A stretch of 64,000 nt of DNA, taken from the NCBI GenBank assembly GCA_013397455.1, contig VYZB01000215.1:1235366-1299365 (forward strand), written 5' to 3'. Source of the DNA: Crotophaga sulcirostris (lineage: Eukaryota > Chordata > Aves > Cuculiformes > Crotophagidae). Below, in pieces: positions 25,801 to 38,739 of the stretch. Below the pieces are notes generated by a model. The model was not told the origin of the DNA, did no database searches, and saw only the letters and a program-made list of their open reading frames with translations. A program made the translations under genes and the position numbers. Positions within the stretch are counted from its first letter, which is position 1. Every line of letters begins with the position of its first letter.

Positions 25801-28800
25801 AAAGTAAGAGAATACCTTTGCATAAGAAATGGTTTAATTTACTATTAAGTTTTAAGCCTAGGTCTGGATCCTAGCTTCTGGCCTGATGAGCACTGCTATG
25901 AATTTCAGTGGAGTAGAGTAGAGCACAGCAGAGAGAAAAGTTACAGACAAAACTTGGTGTTAAAATCTGGGTTTAACACTCAATTGAAGGTGATTAGTAG
26001 TTATTATGAGCATTTTGTTAATTCTAGATATTGTAAAAGACCAGGGGTTTTTTTATGATTTGGTTGTTTGCTTTTTTTTGAAGACAAAAAAGATATTACA
26101 ATTATTATGATGTTATGTAAGAAATACAAAACCAGATTAAATTTCCTCCTCTGATACTGATTTGTACTCTTGGGCAAAGGCCCAAGTCTACCACTGAGGG
26201 ACTAATGATATCTTCAAAATTCTTCTGCCAAGGCCTGCTTTCCCATTTTTCATTATAATCAAAGTTACTGATTGATGCAGCTCTCCTATGGAATGCGAGT
26301 TTATGCCTGCACAGTCCTGAAGAAAGTTGAGCATGAGCTGTCCCACCCCCTCAGAGAGAGCTCTTCCCTTGTAATAGGCTGGATGGGAGCACACCTCACA
26401 ACACTCACAGCAGGGAGCACCTTTATTGGCATTCTTGTGGTTAGGTAGTTCATCCAGATCTATTTTCCTATGTTACATATGTGCATTACTATTTTCCTGT
26501 CTGTTAAAAGTGACCAAGTTTTGCTTAAAAGTTAAAAACTTAGATGTTATGTTCAGTAAGTGAGAATACGTGGAACAGACAGGACATTTTGTATGTGTGT
26601 GTGTGTCCTACTTCTTAGCAGCCTGTGAATTTAGTCTGTAGCATCCATGTAGGTAATACCATGAAACTAGTAAGAAAAAAAAAGACATTATCTTCCATCA
26701 GAGACTACATGCAAGTAGCACTATTGATTTCATTTCTTTTCATAATCTTAAGGAGCAGAAAAGATCTTATCACTTTCCAAAATCGAAATTTCCAATCTCA
26801 AAGAAGACAAATTATTAGCATTTCCAGCTCCTATCATTCCATCCTGTTGAACAGAAAAAAAACCTGCCCACCTTATGATTTCCACATTTGCTTAAAGGTG
26901 TGGAAAAGGAATCATTCAGTAAAAATGAATCTCTAAGTAGAGAAAAAAAGATTTGGCGTATTTTAATGTGAAGTTTCATGAACATACTGCTTTTCAGTTC
27001 CTGCAGCTGATCAGAGGCAGAAAGTGAAAGATGAAGAACTAGAAGTAAATTCCAGCTAATAAAAAAGAGACTTTTTAGTTGACTTAGGAAGTTTCTTCTC
27101 CAGTTGCCTCTAGCAAAGTAGAATTATTATATTCCCAGTGAAACATTATTATCAGGTGGGTTCTTAACACAAAGACTCCTCAAGCCCTGAAGGCAGACAG
27201 TCTACAAAATTTGAAATCTTAGAAATACTAGGTGAGGAGATAGCTATTATCTTCATTTTTTTTCTTCAAGAGGAAGGAAAAAAAAATCGAGGTAAATCAG
27301 ATACTTTAAACTTCTGTCTGACATTTCTCATAACAACAGATGCTCATTTTCATATTTCAACATTCAGACTTTTCCTTTATGATAACATTGCTTTGAAAAA
27401 TAGAAAGCTGCACAGTTATCCACATCCCCTTACCCAATCTTACTCTTTAAACAAAAGTCCAGTGCCTGTATTTTCTTCAAAAATCACTTTTACTCACTTG
27501 TGGAATGCACTGAGACACTACATGACTAAGATTTGCAGCATGATTTTTTTTAACTTTATGAGCAGATCCTGTCATCATTCATCACAAAACATTTTCATTC
27601 TATCTTTGAAGTTCTGTATTTGGAAAGCTTGTGAGATGAGACCATTTAATCTAGGAGAAAGGCTTTTTTCAGAATCTCTGCCCAGTGTTGTGCAAGTTGT
27701 TAAGTGATAAATAATCCTAGAAGATGTGTATGCTATGTTTAACTACTTTATTCAGAGAGCAATGCAGCTATGTTATCAAGTATACTTATGTTTCCAAGTG
27801 CATTGGTGTGCAAATGAGCTATTTTGCATTTAACATTTAAAAGCCTTTTCTGAAAACCCCCACTCAATACAGAAAAATTTTAAGAATACTATTGTCCTTT
27901 TTCCAAGTCTGAAATTAATATGGAAATGTAACTTTGCTAGTGAAACTTCAGAGCAAAACTGAGGGTTTACATTCATTTCTATAAAATGACTGGCAGATTC
28001 TCAAGCAGAGATCTCAAATTCTAGCTATTTGCACTTATTTACCTACAAACTTGACGATATATTCCACTTTCAAGCCTTCTTGTTACTTCTCATTTTAGCA
28101 TAAGCTCTTCTGCTAACCTATCCCACACAAACTTAAGTGAAACAAAGGAAAATTAATCACCCTTTAAGTTCTTGTTAATCACAAGTTAAAAGGAAAGACA
28201 AAATACACTTACATCATCTACCTGTGCTATTGATTCAGCAATTTTGCTTACATGCTTACCCAGTGTAAGTTGTAATCCAGGAAACTATTCATCAAGAATC
28301 ATTTGTGTGCAACATACACACCGGGTCTCATTACTCTGTGGAGATTCCTGGGAAAAAGAATATGAAAATCTCCATCCTCTGATAACAAAACATACAGGAG
28401 CAAGGCATATGGATTCAAATACCCACATAAATCAGAACAATTTCTTCCATATTGAACTTGTGCATAGTGTGATTTTTACTACATTGAAGGAGACTCCAGG
28501 AGGGACCATTAAGACTTGTGGATATAGGGAATTTTGTGTATTAAGGATTAACCTGGTTACTGCTGCAGTTAAGACTTTTCCGTTTTCTGCTTTGCCTGTA
28601 GCCTATCTGTCAGGTTTGAGTTTAGAGGAAAACGTGCACTAATAATGATACAAAGCTTTCTTTCATGTGAAGGTACTGAATGAACTACCAACTATAAGAC
28701 AACACACAAAGCGAATTTTTTAACCTGTTGGGTTGAATATCAACAAAGGCTCAGAGACAATATGGATAGCAAGGGTAGCATTTTGTGTTTTATAATAACT

Positions 28801-31800
28801 GGATTCCTAAAGATTCTAGAATTTGAAAATAGCCGGGATTATGAGATCCTGTAATCTGTCCTGCTATGTATCATCATTATATGTTACTTCATTCTACTCT
28901 TTTTTCCCTTAATAAATCAAAAGTATGAGTTCAGTTATTATTTAAGATCTTGGGTTTTCTAAATATTATTTTTCAGAAAGACACTATTTTTTATCTGAAA
29001 TATAGGAACTGGGGACTCAAATAATTCTCTAGATGGTTTGTTCCCATGATTAATCACAATGGAGTTAAAAATGTTACCCTAATATTTAAATTTTTTTTTC
29101 CTTGGTTTCAGCTTTCAGACATTGGTTCTCATTATGTCTTTCTCTTTTAGACTAAAGAGACATTTAGCATGGCATATGATGCCATGGAAGACATTACTAA
29201 TTTTATATGATATTATATGGGCAAATGTCATTAAGACTGTCACATGGACATTTTCTTCAGAAAACTTCTGTTGCTATTTTCTATTACATTCTATCAATTT
29301 TATATTATTTTTAAATTAATCTCCAAAGTATATACATTATTCCAGTACTGTTCCTCTTCAATACCGCATGTGGGAAAATGACTTCTCTATTTCAATTCAT
29401 TACCCCTAAGCAGAAAAATCTTTTAGTTGTGGTCAATGGTACTTGTGTACTGGGAGCTCATTTGTCTTCACAGCAGATTTCCGACACTGTTTTTCAGTTA
29501 ACTGTCCATGCAATAGGATCCAGAATTAGCAAAAGCTTTGAGCTGGATCTTTCTAACTAACTGGATCTTACTCACTTTTCAAACAGTAAACTCTCCAAAG
29601 AAGATCAAAAGACTTTTTAAATTGAAAAAAAAGTCAGTCTTTAAAATAACATAAACTAGAATCCCTAACTTTTTAAGCAGAGGAAGCTCAAAGAGACTAG
29701 AAAAAGTAGAATATCTATAAAGGGAGTTTATAAACATCTCTCCTACTCTCCTCCCTTGCAGACTGCTACTGGCATCCAAGCTGAGTGTTACTTAACTCAC
29801 TGACTTTCCAAATTGCACCGAACTCATCTCACTTCTGTATGGTTGCAGGAAATTTCCTTCATCATCCCCGAAACCTGATATCTGCTCTACGACCCTCATC
29901 ACAGTTTCTCAGTTTTGCTTTGAGTTGCAGTCTTGCACCTCCAGGCAGTCTCCCCTGCACCTCTCGAAGCCTGCAAGTTCCTTTCTCTGAAAGGGAAAAG
30001 CACAACATTCAGCAGCTCCCCGAAGAAAGGAGCAATCCCCACTTAGTAAAGGCAACAAAAATCGGAACTAGAGACACAAGTAACTATTGCCTGCCCCTTC
30101 TTCATTCAGTAACTGTAGTTTTTCTTTCCTTATTCCTGATGGATGATTTTACATTTGACTGACTTACAACACCTTTTGTTTTGATTATATCAAGTTTACC
30201 AAGCCATCTACTTAGGTGTCTCCTAGGAGGCTGAAGAACTGGTTATTGCTTTCCAGAGTGATGTTTTTAGCTCAGCTGAGCCAGAGCAGCATTGCTCCAG
30301 TAAGAACTGGCTTCAATATTGAGCTTGAAATATTATAATATCAGCATCAGGTTTTATAAGCTGGTTTAGTAAGCTTGTGCATAGGCACTTAAGGTTTAAG
30401 TTAATGCAGAAGTTCATGTAAACAGGATTTAACTGCCTGCCATCTAAAAAAGCTGAAGAATATGCCTGGTTTACCTTAACGTTTAGCAAACATTAAGGTG
30501 CCTGTCTACCCATCTGATGGGCATACTGATTATATTTTTTAACCTAGTCTGGTTAACAAGTACATTTTTATTTGTGCTAAAGCAGACATTGTCCTTCTTT
30601 CTCTGTTGTTTTTTGAACGGTGTTTTTTTGTAAGTTATGCTATATAATTGCAGTATCATTGAAAGGTAAACTGCTTTGGAAAGTAAGTCAGTACCATCAC
30701 TGAAATAAGGAGAAGTTTCACCCTTGCAGCTATAATCCATGACCTCTGAAAATGCAGTATGAGGAGCCCTATTAACAGGCAAAGCACATTGGCAATGTTA
30801 TGCAATATCAGAGCTGGAACAAACAAAAACAAGCAACCAGTTCATTCTCAAAACACTCAGACAAAAGAAAACAAAATAATAACACTTCCTTATCATAATT
30901 AACCAATAAATATTGAACAACATTTAAGAATAGATACAGCCAAACCCTATGTTCTAATTAACTTAGGAGTATAAGAAAAGTCATTTGTTTAATGCAAGAA
31001 ACACATCTATTACAAAACAACTGGCCATTAACACTGACTATTGTCATATTAATTCAACAATGTAATTTATAACTGTGTTAAAATGTTTCCTGAGAATATT
31101 CATTTTTTAAAAACTGCTGCTTTGTGAAGATTTGTTTGGAAGTTAATCTTGCCATTCACTAAGCAGACTCAGTTATGGTTTAGGAAGTCAGTAAACATAG
31201 GAACTATATTGAAGAGCTGCAGGAAGTCTCCTATTGTACCTCGCTAACTGCCTGCCTGCTATGCAGAACAGAAAGGAAAGAATAATTAATTTTTATTTGT
31301 AAACCTTCCACCTTCATGAAAAATACAAAAATTCTGTTCTACAGGTGAGTCACTCCAGAAGCTCTAAGTAGATAAATGCCACTTGTAGTTTTATTTAAAT
31401 TAGGAGACTGTAAGTTTGCATAACCACAAGTAGATTTGAAAACAGGATAGTCTTAATGTTTCAGAATTCCTAAGCATGGTAAGACTTGGGTAGATTTATT
31501 CAAACACTTCAATAAACTACTTTCAGTTATGTAGACAGACCCTCTGTGAAACCCTTTTTACTAAATTGTAGTGAAGTTTAATGTTGTAAGTTATATTTAC
31601 ATTAAGAATTTATGTAAAGGATCAGCTCCCATCCTTTAGTTTACCTTCCATTGGATTAGCTAGATTAGATGAGATAGTGTAGAACATTTTTTGTTGTTTC
31701 TGTTTTGGTTTGCTTTTTAACAATAAGCAATCTCCCTATGCTCAGAGAAGAGTCTAGATAATAGCTCTGCCAGGGAAATACCTAATGCTACAGGAGCAAC

Positions 31801-31914
31801 AGGAAAATCACCATCTGTAAAATGAGAACAGGATCAGTACTGGAGGTACTCAGATTTTTCGGTACAGACTTGTACTAAATGTTTGAATTAGTGGCTAAAA
31901 ACAATTGCACACTT
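22851..31914. other. Nine kb of unique AT-rich DNA, no gene or repeat recognised
   Basis: This is the longest blank stretch. It contains small simple runs: TATTATTATTATTACTATT near 25019-25036 and a TG dinucleotide run near 26594-26606. Several isolated frames of 98-132 codons occur (25461-25757 minus, 26625-26936 plus, 27393-27707 plus, 28244-28642 plus, 29785-30162 plus). None shows a domain, motif or splice context, and they are unrelated to each other. Confidence 0.5.
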
Positions 31915-31919
31915 GCTAA
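31915..31919 (+). repeat. Left target-site duplication of solo LTR
   Basis: The five bases GCTAA lie directly before the LTR and recur exactly at 32503-32507 after it. A 5-bp duplication is the expected footprint of ERVL-type and several other retroviral integrases. Confidence 0.88.
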
Positions 31920-32187
31920 TGTATTGGGTCTGGCTGAGAAAAAGTTAATTTTCCCCATAGCAGCCCTCATAGTGCCGTGCTGCGTATTGGTAGCTAGAAA
32001 GGTGTTGATAATACACCAGCCTTTTGGCTACTACTGAGCAGTGTTTGCACTGCATAAAGGCTGTCTCTCCAGCATCTCCCCCTCACCAGCAGGCTAGATA
32101 TGGGCAAGATCTTCTGAGGGGACATAGCTAGGACAGCTGACTCAGACCAACAAAAGGGATATCACATACCATATGATGGTGCTCAGC

Positions 32188-32195
32188 AATAAAAG
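32188..32195 (+). promoter_or_regulatory. TATA-like box of the LTR promoter
   Basis: AATAAAAG preceded by GCTCAGC is the core promoter position in this LTR group. It would place transcription start roughly 25-30 bp downstream, near 32215-32225, and so the U3/R boundary. Whether it is still active is unknown. Confidence 0.6.
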
Positions 32196-32375
32196 CTAAG
32201 AGAAAGGAGAGGGGAAGGGGGCACTCGTTATTGCGATGTTTGCCTTCCAGAGTAACTGCTACATGTACTAAAGCCCTGCTTCATAGGAAGTGGCTAGACA
32301 TCACCTGTTAATGGGATGTAAGGAGTAAATCTTTGGGTTTCCTTTGCTTCTGTGTGTGGCCTTTGGCTTTGCTTT

Positions 32376-32381
32376 ATTAAA
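32376..32381 (+). terminator. Poly(A) signal of the LTR
   Basis: ATTAAA within GCTTTATTAAACTGTCC, about 190 bp after the TATA-like box and 120 bp before the LTR end, is where the R-region polyadenylation signal is expected. Confidence 0.7.
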
Positions 32382-32502
32382 CTGTCCTTATCTTGAACCA
32401 TGAGGTTCTTTCCACCTTATCTTCCCTCCTGTACTGCTGAGCAGGGGAATGACAGAGTGGCTTGGTGGGCATCTGGCATCCAGCCAGGGTCAACCCACTG
32501 CA

Positions 32503-32507
32503 GCTAA
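32503..32507 (+). repeat. Right target-site duplication of solo LTR
   Basis: GCTAA, identical to 31915-31919, directly follows the CA end of the LTR. Confidence 0.88.
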
Positions 32508-35149
32508 TTGTAGGTAATGACTACAGAATGACTGAAAATCTGTTTTCTTGTCTTGTCCCAGCAAAACTGTAGAGTCCAGCCCATTGTAGTCCACCTCCCT
32601 CTAAAGCTGTTTAATACTTGATGACAGTGCACCAGTCTGTAATATGCTCAGTGTTTGAATGACTTTGAATAGTGTACAGATCAGCAGAATGAGAAATTTG
32701 CGACAAACCTATTAGAGCACAGGCAGCCTGACCATGTCAAGAAGCAGCCTGTAGTAGAAAATGTCCCATTTTAAAGGATGATTAAGGGACAATGAGCTTT
32801 TAAAGGATTATTAATGCAGAATGAGTAGGTTTTTAGAAGTCCATAAAAGGAAAGAGAAGGTGCAACACAAGTATGTTCTCAAAAGCATGAAGGGCCAGAG
32901 TCAAACTGAACATGAACATAATGTACATAGACATACGTTAACATTTAGAAATGTATCTATGCTACTGATCCTTCAGCAGTGTTCTAGTCACCATATAGTA
33001 CGTTCATCTGTTCACTGCGTGCTAAATAAATAAAGACAAATTACTCATGCTTTAATCAAAATTATACATCTTAATGAAGTTCATTAGTTTTGAGCCATTT
33101 AAAATATGTAAAGTTTGTTATATACAGCTGTTGTGCTAAGATAAGAACTCCATCAACAATGAAGACATTTAGACTTCTTGCCATTTAAAAAAAAAAAAAG
33201 AAAAAATCAGTCTTTTCTCATGCAATATGCAATGCTACATAATATTGACAATATTCATATACTGAGAATCTGGTTTTTGGAATTGTTAAAGCCTAATCAT
33301 GTTTCCCATTGATCTTCAATTCTGTTGCCTGCATTCAGCACTTCTAGAAAACCCACTGGATAATTTCCTGAAGGCATTTAGACCCAGGAGGATGCAAGCA
33401 GACTAGGATTTCTCAAATTCCTTCTAGATTCAAAGGGAAGACCCAAGGGAGATAAATGCCTAATGATTTTTTTAAAAACACTTACCTTACTTCAGGTACC
33501 CCCAATCTCTAAAAATCTAATCCTTGGCATACAGAGAATTTGAGAATATTTTTGATACAGAAATCTCTCTGCTATTTATCTCATTAAGCATCGTCACTAA
33601 AATGTAAATAGAAATTAAAAAATAATTAGATATAACCTAATTTTAAATATCCCTATTCATGATACATCGTGTCTTTCTGAGGTCTATCAACTTATTTGTC
33701 TAATTAGGGTGGCAGTACTTTATCAGCCTGACAACTGATTTTAACTGCTACAAAAGAGTGTGTTAACAAAGAAAGTAGCTGATGACTCAGTCTGTGAGCA
33801 CAATTTCAACATCGAAAACCTGGAAGCTGGCCTGCCCCTTTCTTTGCACAAGCACCTGAGAGAAGTTGACAGGCAATGCTAGGCACGGCAATTAGTTCAC
33901 CCATCACGGAACTCAGTAGAAGCAGGTGCTGAGGAAAGATTTGACTAGGAAAATTCCTCCCTTCTTCCTTCCCCTGCCCTGTCATAGCAGCTCAAATGTA
34001 GTACTTAGCCAGGGGTAGAAAGTCTGTCCCACTTTGTTTACCTATTGTACAAGATTGCGCTGATTTATACCATCATCACTGTTTCTTTTCAAAGCCCTTT
34101 GCTAAAAAAGTTGTGAAAGTAAGCTCCTTGTATGCTGGACTGTGTTGCACCATCTGTCATACGCTATCAGCTAACACAGCTGTGGCAGAGTCACTTCAAA
34201 ATACTTCCAGATTACATTGTTCTGAACATCATTTCTAGGAAACATAATAAACAGCAAAATCCTGTTCTCACTGAAGGAGTCTGAATGTCTGTTGCTCTCA
34301 AAGCCCTTTCCATCTGTTGAAGTGTGAGAACCTTTGCTGACTTTGAGGAAGAATACAGCTACACCGACAAATTAAAGTTTGCTTTATTTGTAGATAGCCT
34401 ACCTGAATTTCTTACATGGCAGATAACACTTTATTAACATCCCTTCGAATTCCTTTCTATCGTTTTCTGTTTGGGGACTGAACTTTCTAAATGGTTACTT
34501 GACTGTCAAAGTCATAGTCACTTTACATCTCATGTGGTTTTTCCTTTCTGTGATTTTAAGTCTTCTAGTATGCAGTAAAAGTCATGCTGGTCAGCAACAG
34601 TGCTGAAGTGTGTTTTTTGTTTGGAGATAACTGGTAGGGCTTAGCTACCCCAATTAATATCACTGTTCTGTTCTGTTGTTGTTCAGTGTTTCCTTGTATC
34701 ATCTACCTGACTCATGTAACCAAATTACAAAATTAGGAAAACCCTTCAGGTAAGTGTTGCGAGGAAGTGCCACCCCAATTTTTAAATGGCTATAAATCTT
34801 CCCTAGCACTACTGATACAAGCAATAAAATAAAATAAACATAGAGGTGTATGATGGTGTATGATTTAAGCACATCATCCACATCGTATCAGAGAACACAA
34901 GCATATCTTCTTTTTTTTTTTCTTTTCCCCCCTTTAATAAGCCTAACATCTTTGTTTGAAATGGCCACTATTTCACTGCTTCCATTCACACAGATGTCTG
35001 ACCTGAGACAGCAAAGCTTAGTTTTCAGACTTCGGTATTTTACTACTAAAATGGTGCCCTGTGTCTCTGGAAGTCAGGACACAAAATCTCAAATAAGTCA
35101 TCCAAAATGTGAGATGCAAAACCGGTGGGCAAATATGAATATGCTGTCC
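32508..35149. other. Unique AT-rich DNA, no gene seen
   Basis: No exon or transposon is recognised. A-run at about 33187-33206 and a T-run followed by C-run at about 34911-34933. Confidence 0.55.
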
Positions 35150-36320
35150 AACAGGATCATGGGTCGGTTTACACAACACCAGGCCTGCTGGCAACAGATG
35201 GGGTACACCTGTCTCAGATGGGGGAAAGGATCTTTGCACAGGAATTAGAAGGGTTCACTACAAGAACTTAAACTAGATTTGAAGGGGGAAAGGGAGAAAA
35301 CCAGGCCTTCTAGAGATAAGCCTGCAGGTAGCATGCCAATGTTTGAAGGATGGTGTCCTAATGAGTTCCTTCAGTCTGCTGTCTCAGTGGAGGTAGGGGA
35401 TGGGGATTCATGAAGCAACAAAGATGCAAGGATTATTGAAAGCACAGAAGTGACTGAGAATGGTCATGTGTGAATTAGGACTTCTCAAAAACGTGTTGGG
35501 ATAAATAGCCCAACTGAAGTGCATCTACACCTATGGATCTGGACAGGCTGGATCAGTGGTCTGAGGCAAACTGTATGAGGTTCAACAATGCTAAGTGCCA
35601 GGTCCTGCACTTGGGCCACAACAACCTCATGCAACATTGCAGGCTTGAGGACAAATGGCTGTAAAGTTGCCTGTCAGGGAAGGACCTGGTAGCATTGGTC
35701 AACAGCCAGCTGAATATAAGCCAGCAGCATGCCCAGATGGCCAATAAGGCCAACAACATCCTGGCTTGTATGACCAGCAGGACTAGAGAAGTGATTGTCC
35801 CCCTATACTCATCACTGGTGAGGCCAAACCTCAAATATACAAGAAAGACATTGAGGTGCTGGAGCACATCCAAAGAAAGGCAAGAAAGCTGGTGAAGGGT
35901 CTAGAGCATAAGTCTTATGAGCAGTGGCTGAGGGAACTGGGGTTGCTTGGTCTGGAGGAAAGGAGGCTGGCTGACGGGAGACTTTATTGCTCTCTACAAC
36001 TACCTGAAAGGAGGTTGTAGCAAGGTGGGTGTTGGTTTCTTTTCCCAAGTAACAGTTAGGACAAGAGGCAAAGACGTCAAGTTGCACCAGCGTTGGTTTA
36101 GATTGGATATTAGGAAAATTTTGTTCACTGAAAGGGTTGTCAGTCATTGGAACAGGCTGCCCAGGGGAGCCATGGAGTCACCATCCCTGGAGGTATTTAA
36201 GAGACATGTAGATGTGGTGCTTAGGGACATGGTTTAGAGGTGGACTTTGTTGTGCTAGGTTAAGGGTTGCACTTCATGATCTTAAAGGTCCTTTTCAACC
36301 TAAAGGATTCTATGACTCTA
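35150..36320 (+). mobile_element. CR1: CR1 LINE with large internal deletion
   Basis: Two collinear CR1 parts are joined. The left part (about 35150-35532) matches the CR1 region within ORF2 before and into the endonuclease end: blocks GCCTGCTGGCAACAGATGG, CACCTGTCTCAGATGGGG and AAGGATCTTTGCACAGGAAT, then AAAACGTGTTGGGATAAATAG and CTGAAGTGCATCTACACC. At about 35533 it jumps directly to the 3' RT region (TGGACAGGCTGGATCAG, GAGGTTCAACAATGCTAAG). It then runs through the ORF2 C-terminus ([21 protein letters not shown] in the frame ending at 36237) to a tail GGATTCTATGACTCTA near 36305-36320. The middle of ORF2, including the catalytic RT core, is missing. Frames are broken and it is inactive. 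Confidence 0.93.
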
Positions 36321-36451
36321 AGTCTATGAGCGGATGGAGAATTGTGTCCTATTCCCTGTTCCTCTTTCTGTAACTTAAAATCAGATGGTCCTTGATTCAG
36401 TTTGAAGCTAAGCTTATTACTAATAAGAAGATGCAGCCTATCTCACATCTC

Positions 36452-36491
36452 AGCATGTGATATTCAGTCTTGATCAGAGATATCACATGCT
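36452..36491. repeat. Perfect 12-bp inverted repeat
   Basis: AGCATGTGATAT at 36452-36463 is the exact reverse complement of ATATCACATGCT at 36480-36491, with a 16-base loop. It can form a hairpin in RNA or a small cruciform in DNA. It lies about 130 bp after the CR1 end and belongs to no family I recognise. Confidence 0.85.
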
Positions 36492-38310
36492 AGCACTTGC
36501 TACAAGTTTTGCTGATTATTCCTCTGTATTAAGATGAGGACAGCTGTAACATACTTCATTTTATTCATATTGCTCAGGCTTCTAAGAAATTGCCAATGCA
36601 ACCCACAGCTGGGCAAAGATCTGGCATTCTGACAATACCCCATCAGAAATGCACAGGCATGGTGATACCACCCACAAATGAGACGGCATATTTACAGCCT
36701 TCCTGTGAATATGTAACTGCTGGAAGAAAGAAGAGAAAGATCAAAAGTAATGATGCAGTACCAATACACAGATTTTTATTGCAACACTCAAACTCTATCA
36801 AAAATTAGACTCTCAATCAAGAGCAAGTAGGGAAAGTCAAAAGAAGTGCCTGATACAAAGCAATCTCCAAGAGTCACTAGAGTTTGGTTAGTAAAGATTC
36901 CTGTGCTTGATTATGAAAGATACTTAAAAAAGGACAATGAAAAGAAGGGGCTATACTACATGACAGTTTACGATTTCTATGTGTAGATCTACTACAGCCA
37001 ACCACAACACTGCTACCGGTAGAAAGTGAAATGAGAGAAAGTGATTTCAGGCAGAAGCAAAATTTTTACAGACACATGATTAAGTGTTGCTGTGTACATG
37101 CTTATATTGTGCTGCTGAGTATGCTTCAATTTAACACTGCCTATGTGCATTTGTACATTTTCCAGTTAGACGCAAAAAAACAGGTTTTCTGTCAGTGTCA
37201 GGCTCTATCATAGAGTAACTGATGTGCCTGTTTACAAAATAAAAGAAGTCTCCCACTGGAAAGTAGGTCTTTGAGTTAAAATTTTGCTAGGTTATGTTTC
37301 TAAATTACTTGACCCACTGAAAGTGAGCAGATGATGCCTACAGATTGAAGCATACACCTTAACTATTTATAGGCCACAGAACACTGCAAGGTTTAATGGT
37401 ATCAAAGTTCAGTGTACTTGCTTGCTCCTGCATTTCTCACTTGTGAAACAATGTCAGATATCTCCAACCTACACATTCTTATGATTCAAGCCCTGAATAA
37501 CAAATTAATAATGTTTCAGTATGGTAATGAATTTTGAAGTTCATACAGAAATATTGACATTCACATGAGTATTGAGTGTGCTCATATTTAAATTACAAGC
37601 TTATCTTTCAGACACACAGGACATGGACTTGATCTGTATACTCAAAATCAGTTTGCAGATACTACTCCCTAGGAATTGAACTCATATTGACAAAACAATT
37701 GTACATGCAGACTTGCCACTTGATAATAGATAACAAACTGAACATTTCTCCAAACAACTGAACCAATCTCAAACAGTGATTAGGAATTTACTTCCTTTAT
37801 ATACCTAGACTCCTAAAACAGTTTGGCACAAATTAATATACGCCTTGAAATGCTACTAATTCTGTTTGAATTAATTTACATACTTATTTTAGTTTTGTTT
37901 GGTTTTGGTTCTTTAAGAAATTATTTTATCTGATTTTAGGCCACTAGTCTAAAGGCCCCGAACAGTTTCCAGAAAATTAACTCAATGATTTATAATTTCA
38001 AACGTTTCTCTTTTACATGTACAGCTTGAGACAGTTTAAAGCTCCTCACCTGTCAGAAAGCCCTGAGCAATGCTTAAACATTTGTAATGTTTTAGCAAGC
38101 TTAACACAATGCAGCTCAAAACACAAATAGTCAAAACTTTGAAAACCTTAGAACCCACATCAACTTTCAGCTGATAAATAGTGGCACATTTTACAGAATG
38201 GAAAGACTGCACAGACTGCACCAATCCACTTAAAAATTAAGTTTTAGCTTTTTATATCATCATTTATTATAAACATTGAATACTACTGAATATTATTTTA
38301 ATATGTTAAT

Positions 38311-38357
38311 ATTATTGAATATTGAATACTGAGTGTTGAATGCTGAGTACTGAATAT
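38311..38357 (+). repeat. Degenerate TGAATAC-type tandem words
   Basis: Repeated short words in a row, TTGAATAT, TGAATACT, GTTGAATGC, TGAGTAC and TGAATATT, with a period of about 7-8 bases. Looser copies continue leftwards to about 38275. It is a decayed short tandem repeat. Confidence 0.7.
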
Positions 38358-38739
38358 TTCTGTCAGACCTGCCATATGCTTAGCAATATATAGAAACCTA
38401 ATTGTTTGAGGGTGAAGGAAAAAAAATCCTGGTTAAATTCCTTTCACCTAAGCTTACTGTCAGTGAAAGGAAAGAGTTGGACCATCTTTTTCCGTGGAGT
38501 TAGGAATACCGCACCTCAGAATAATAACAGCAATAGAGCAAAAGCTAATCCACTGACTTTCATAACTCATAAATGAACTAATTAATGGAATTAATGCATG
38601 GAATTTTATTTCAATGAAACAACCCTTTCCCTATTCTTAATTTTAAGGTACTCAATGCTACAAGAAAAAAAATAGGTAAAAGAAATTAGGTAAATTAGGA
38701 AAATTATTTTAGAAGTAAAAAATCTAATTATCTAGCCAA

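Larger units (their letters stand above)
31920..32502 (+). mobile_element. Solo endogenous-retrovirus LTR, avian ERVL-like
   Basis: This is a 583-bp long terminal repeat in plus orientation with no internal retroviral sequence on either side. Seen: it begins TGTATTGGGTCTGGCTGAG and ends in CA. It is flanked by perfect GCTAA duplications. U3 ends with a TATA-like AATAAAAG at 32188-32195, and a poly(A) signal ATTAAA lies at 32376-32381. The block GGGATATCACATACCATATG just upstream of the TATA-like box is typical of this abundant avian LTR group. Known: solo LTRs arise by recombination between the two LTRs of a provirus, deleting the coding part. No viral gene remains. Class assignment is by recall of the family. 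Confidence 0.92.
36321..38739. other. Unique AT-rich DNA with one perfect hairpin, no gene seen
   Basis: No exon or transposon is recognised. The segment contains the inverted repeat at 36452-36491 and the degenerate tandem words at 38311-38357, listed separately. Confidence 0.55.

Noticed and set aside
28244..28642. 132-codon plus-strand frame
   Set aside because: Random-looking composition with no motif, isolated in AT-rich DNA. A frame of this length is expected by chance somewhere in 64 kb.
29785..30162. 125-codon plus-strand frame with hydrophobic C-terminus
   Set aside because: The hydrophobic stretch follows from T-rich codons. There is no family similarity and no flanking splice or promoter pattern.
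33187..33206. A-run as the tail of a retrocopy
   Set aside because: No gene-like sequence precedes it and no target-site duplication is visible. It is an ordinary A-rich tract.
31000..33500. Full-length provirus around the LTR
   Set aside because: Only one LTR is present, its target duplications abut it on both sides, and no internal retroviral sequence lies nearby.
34850..35248. 132-codon plus-strand frame
   Set aside because: Its second half runs into the CR1 copy starting about 35150 and its first half is low-complexity. It is not a gene.
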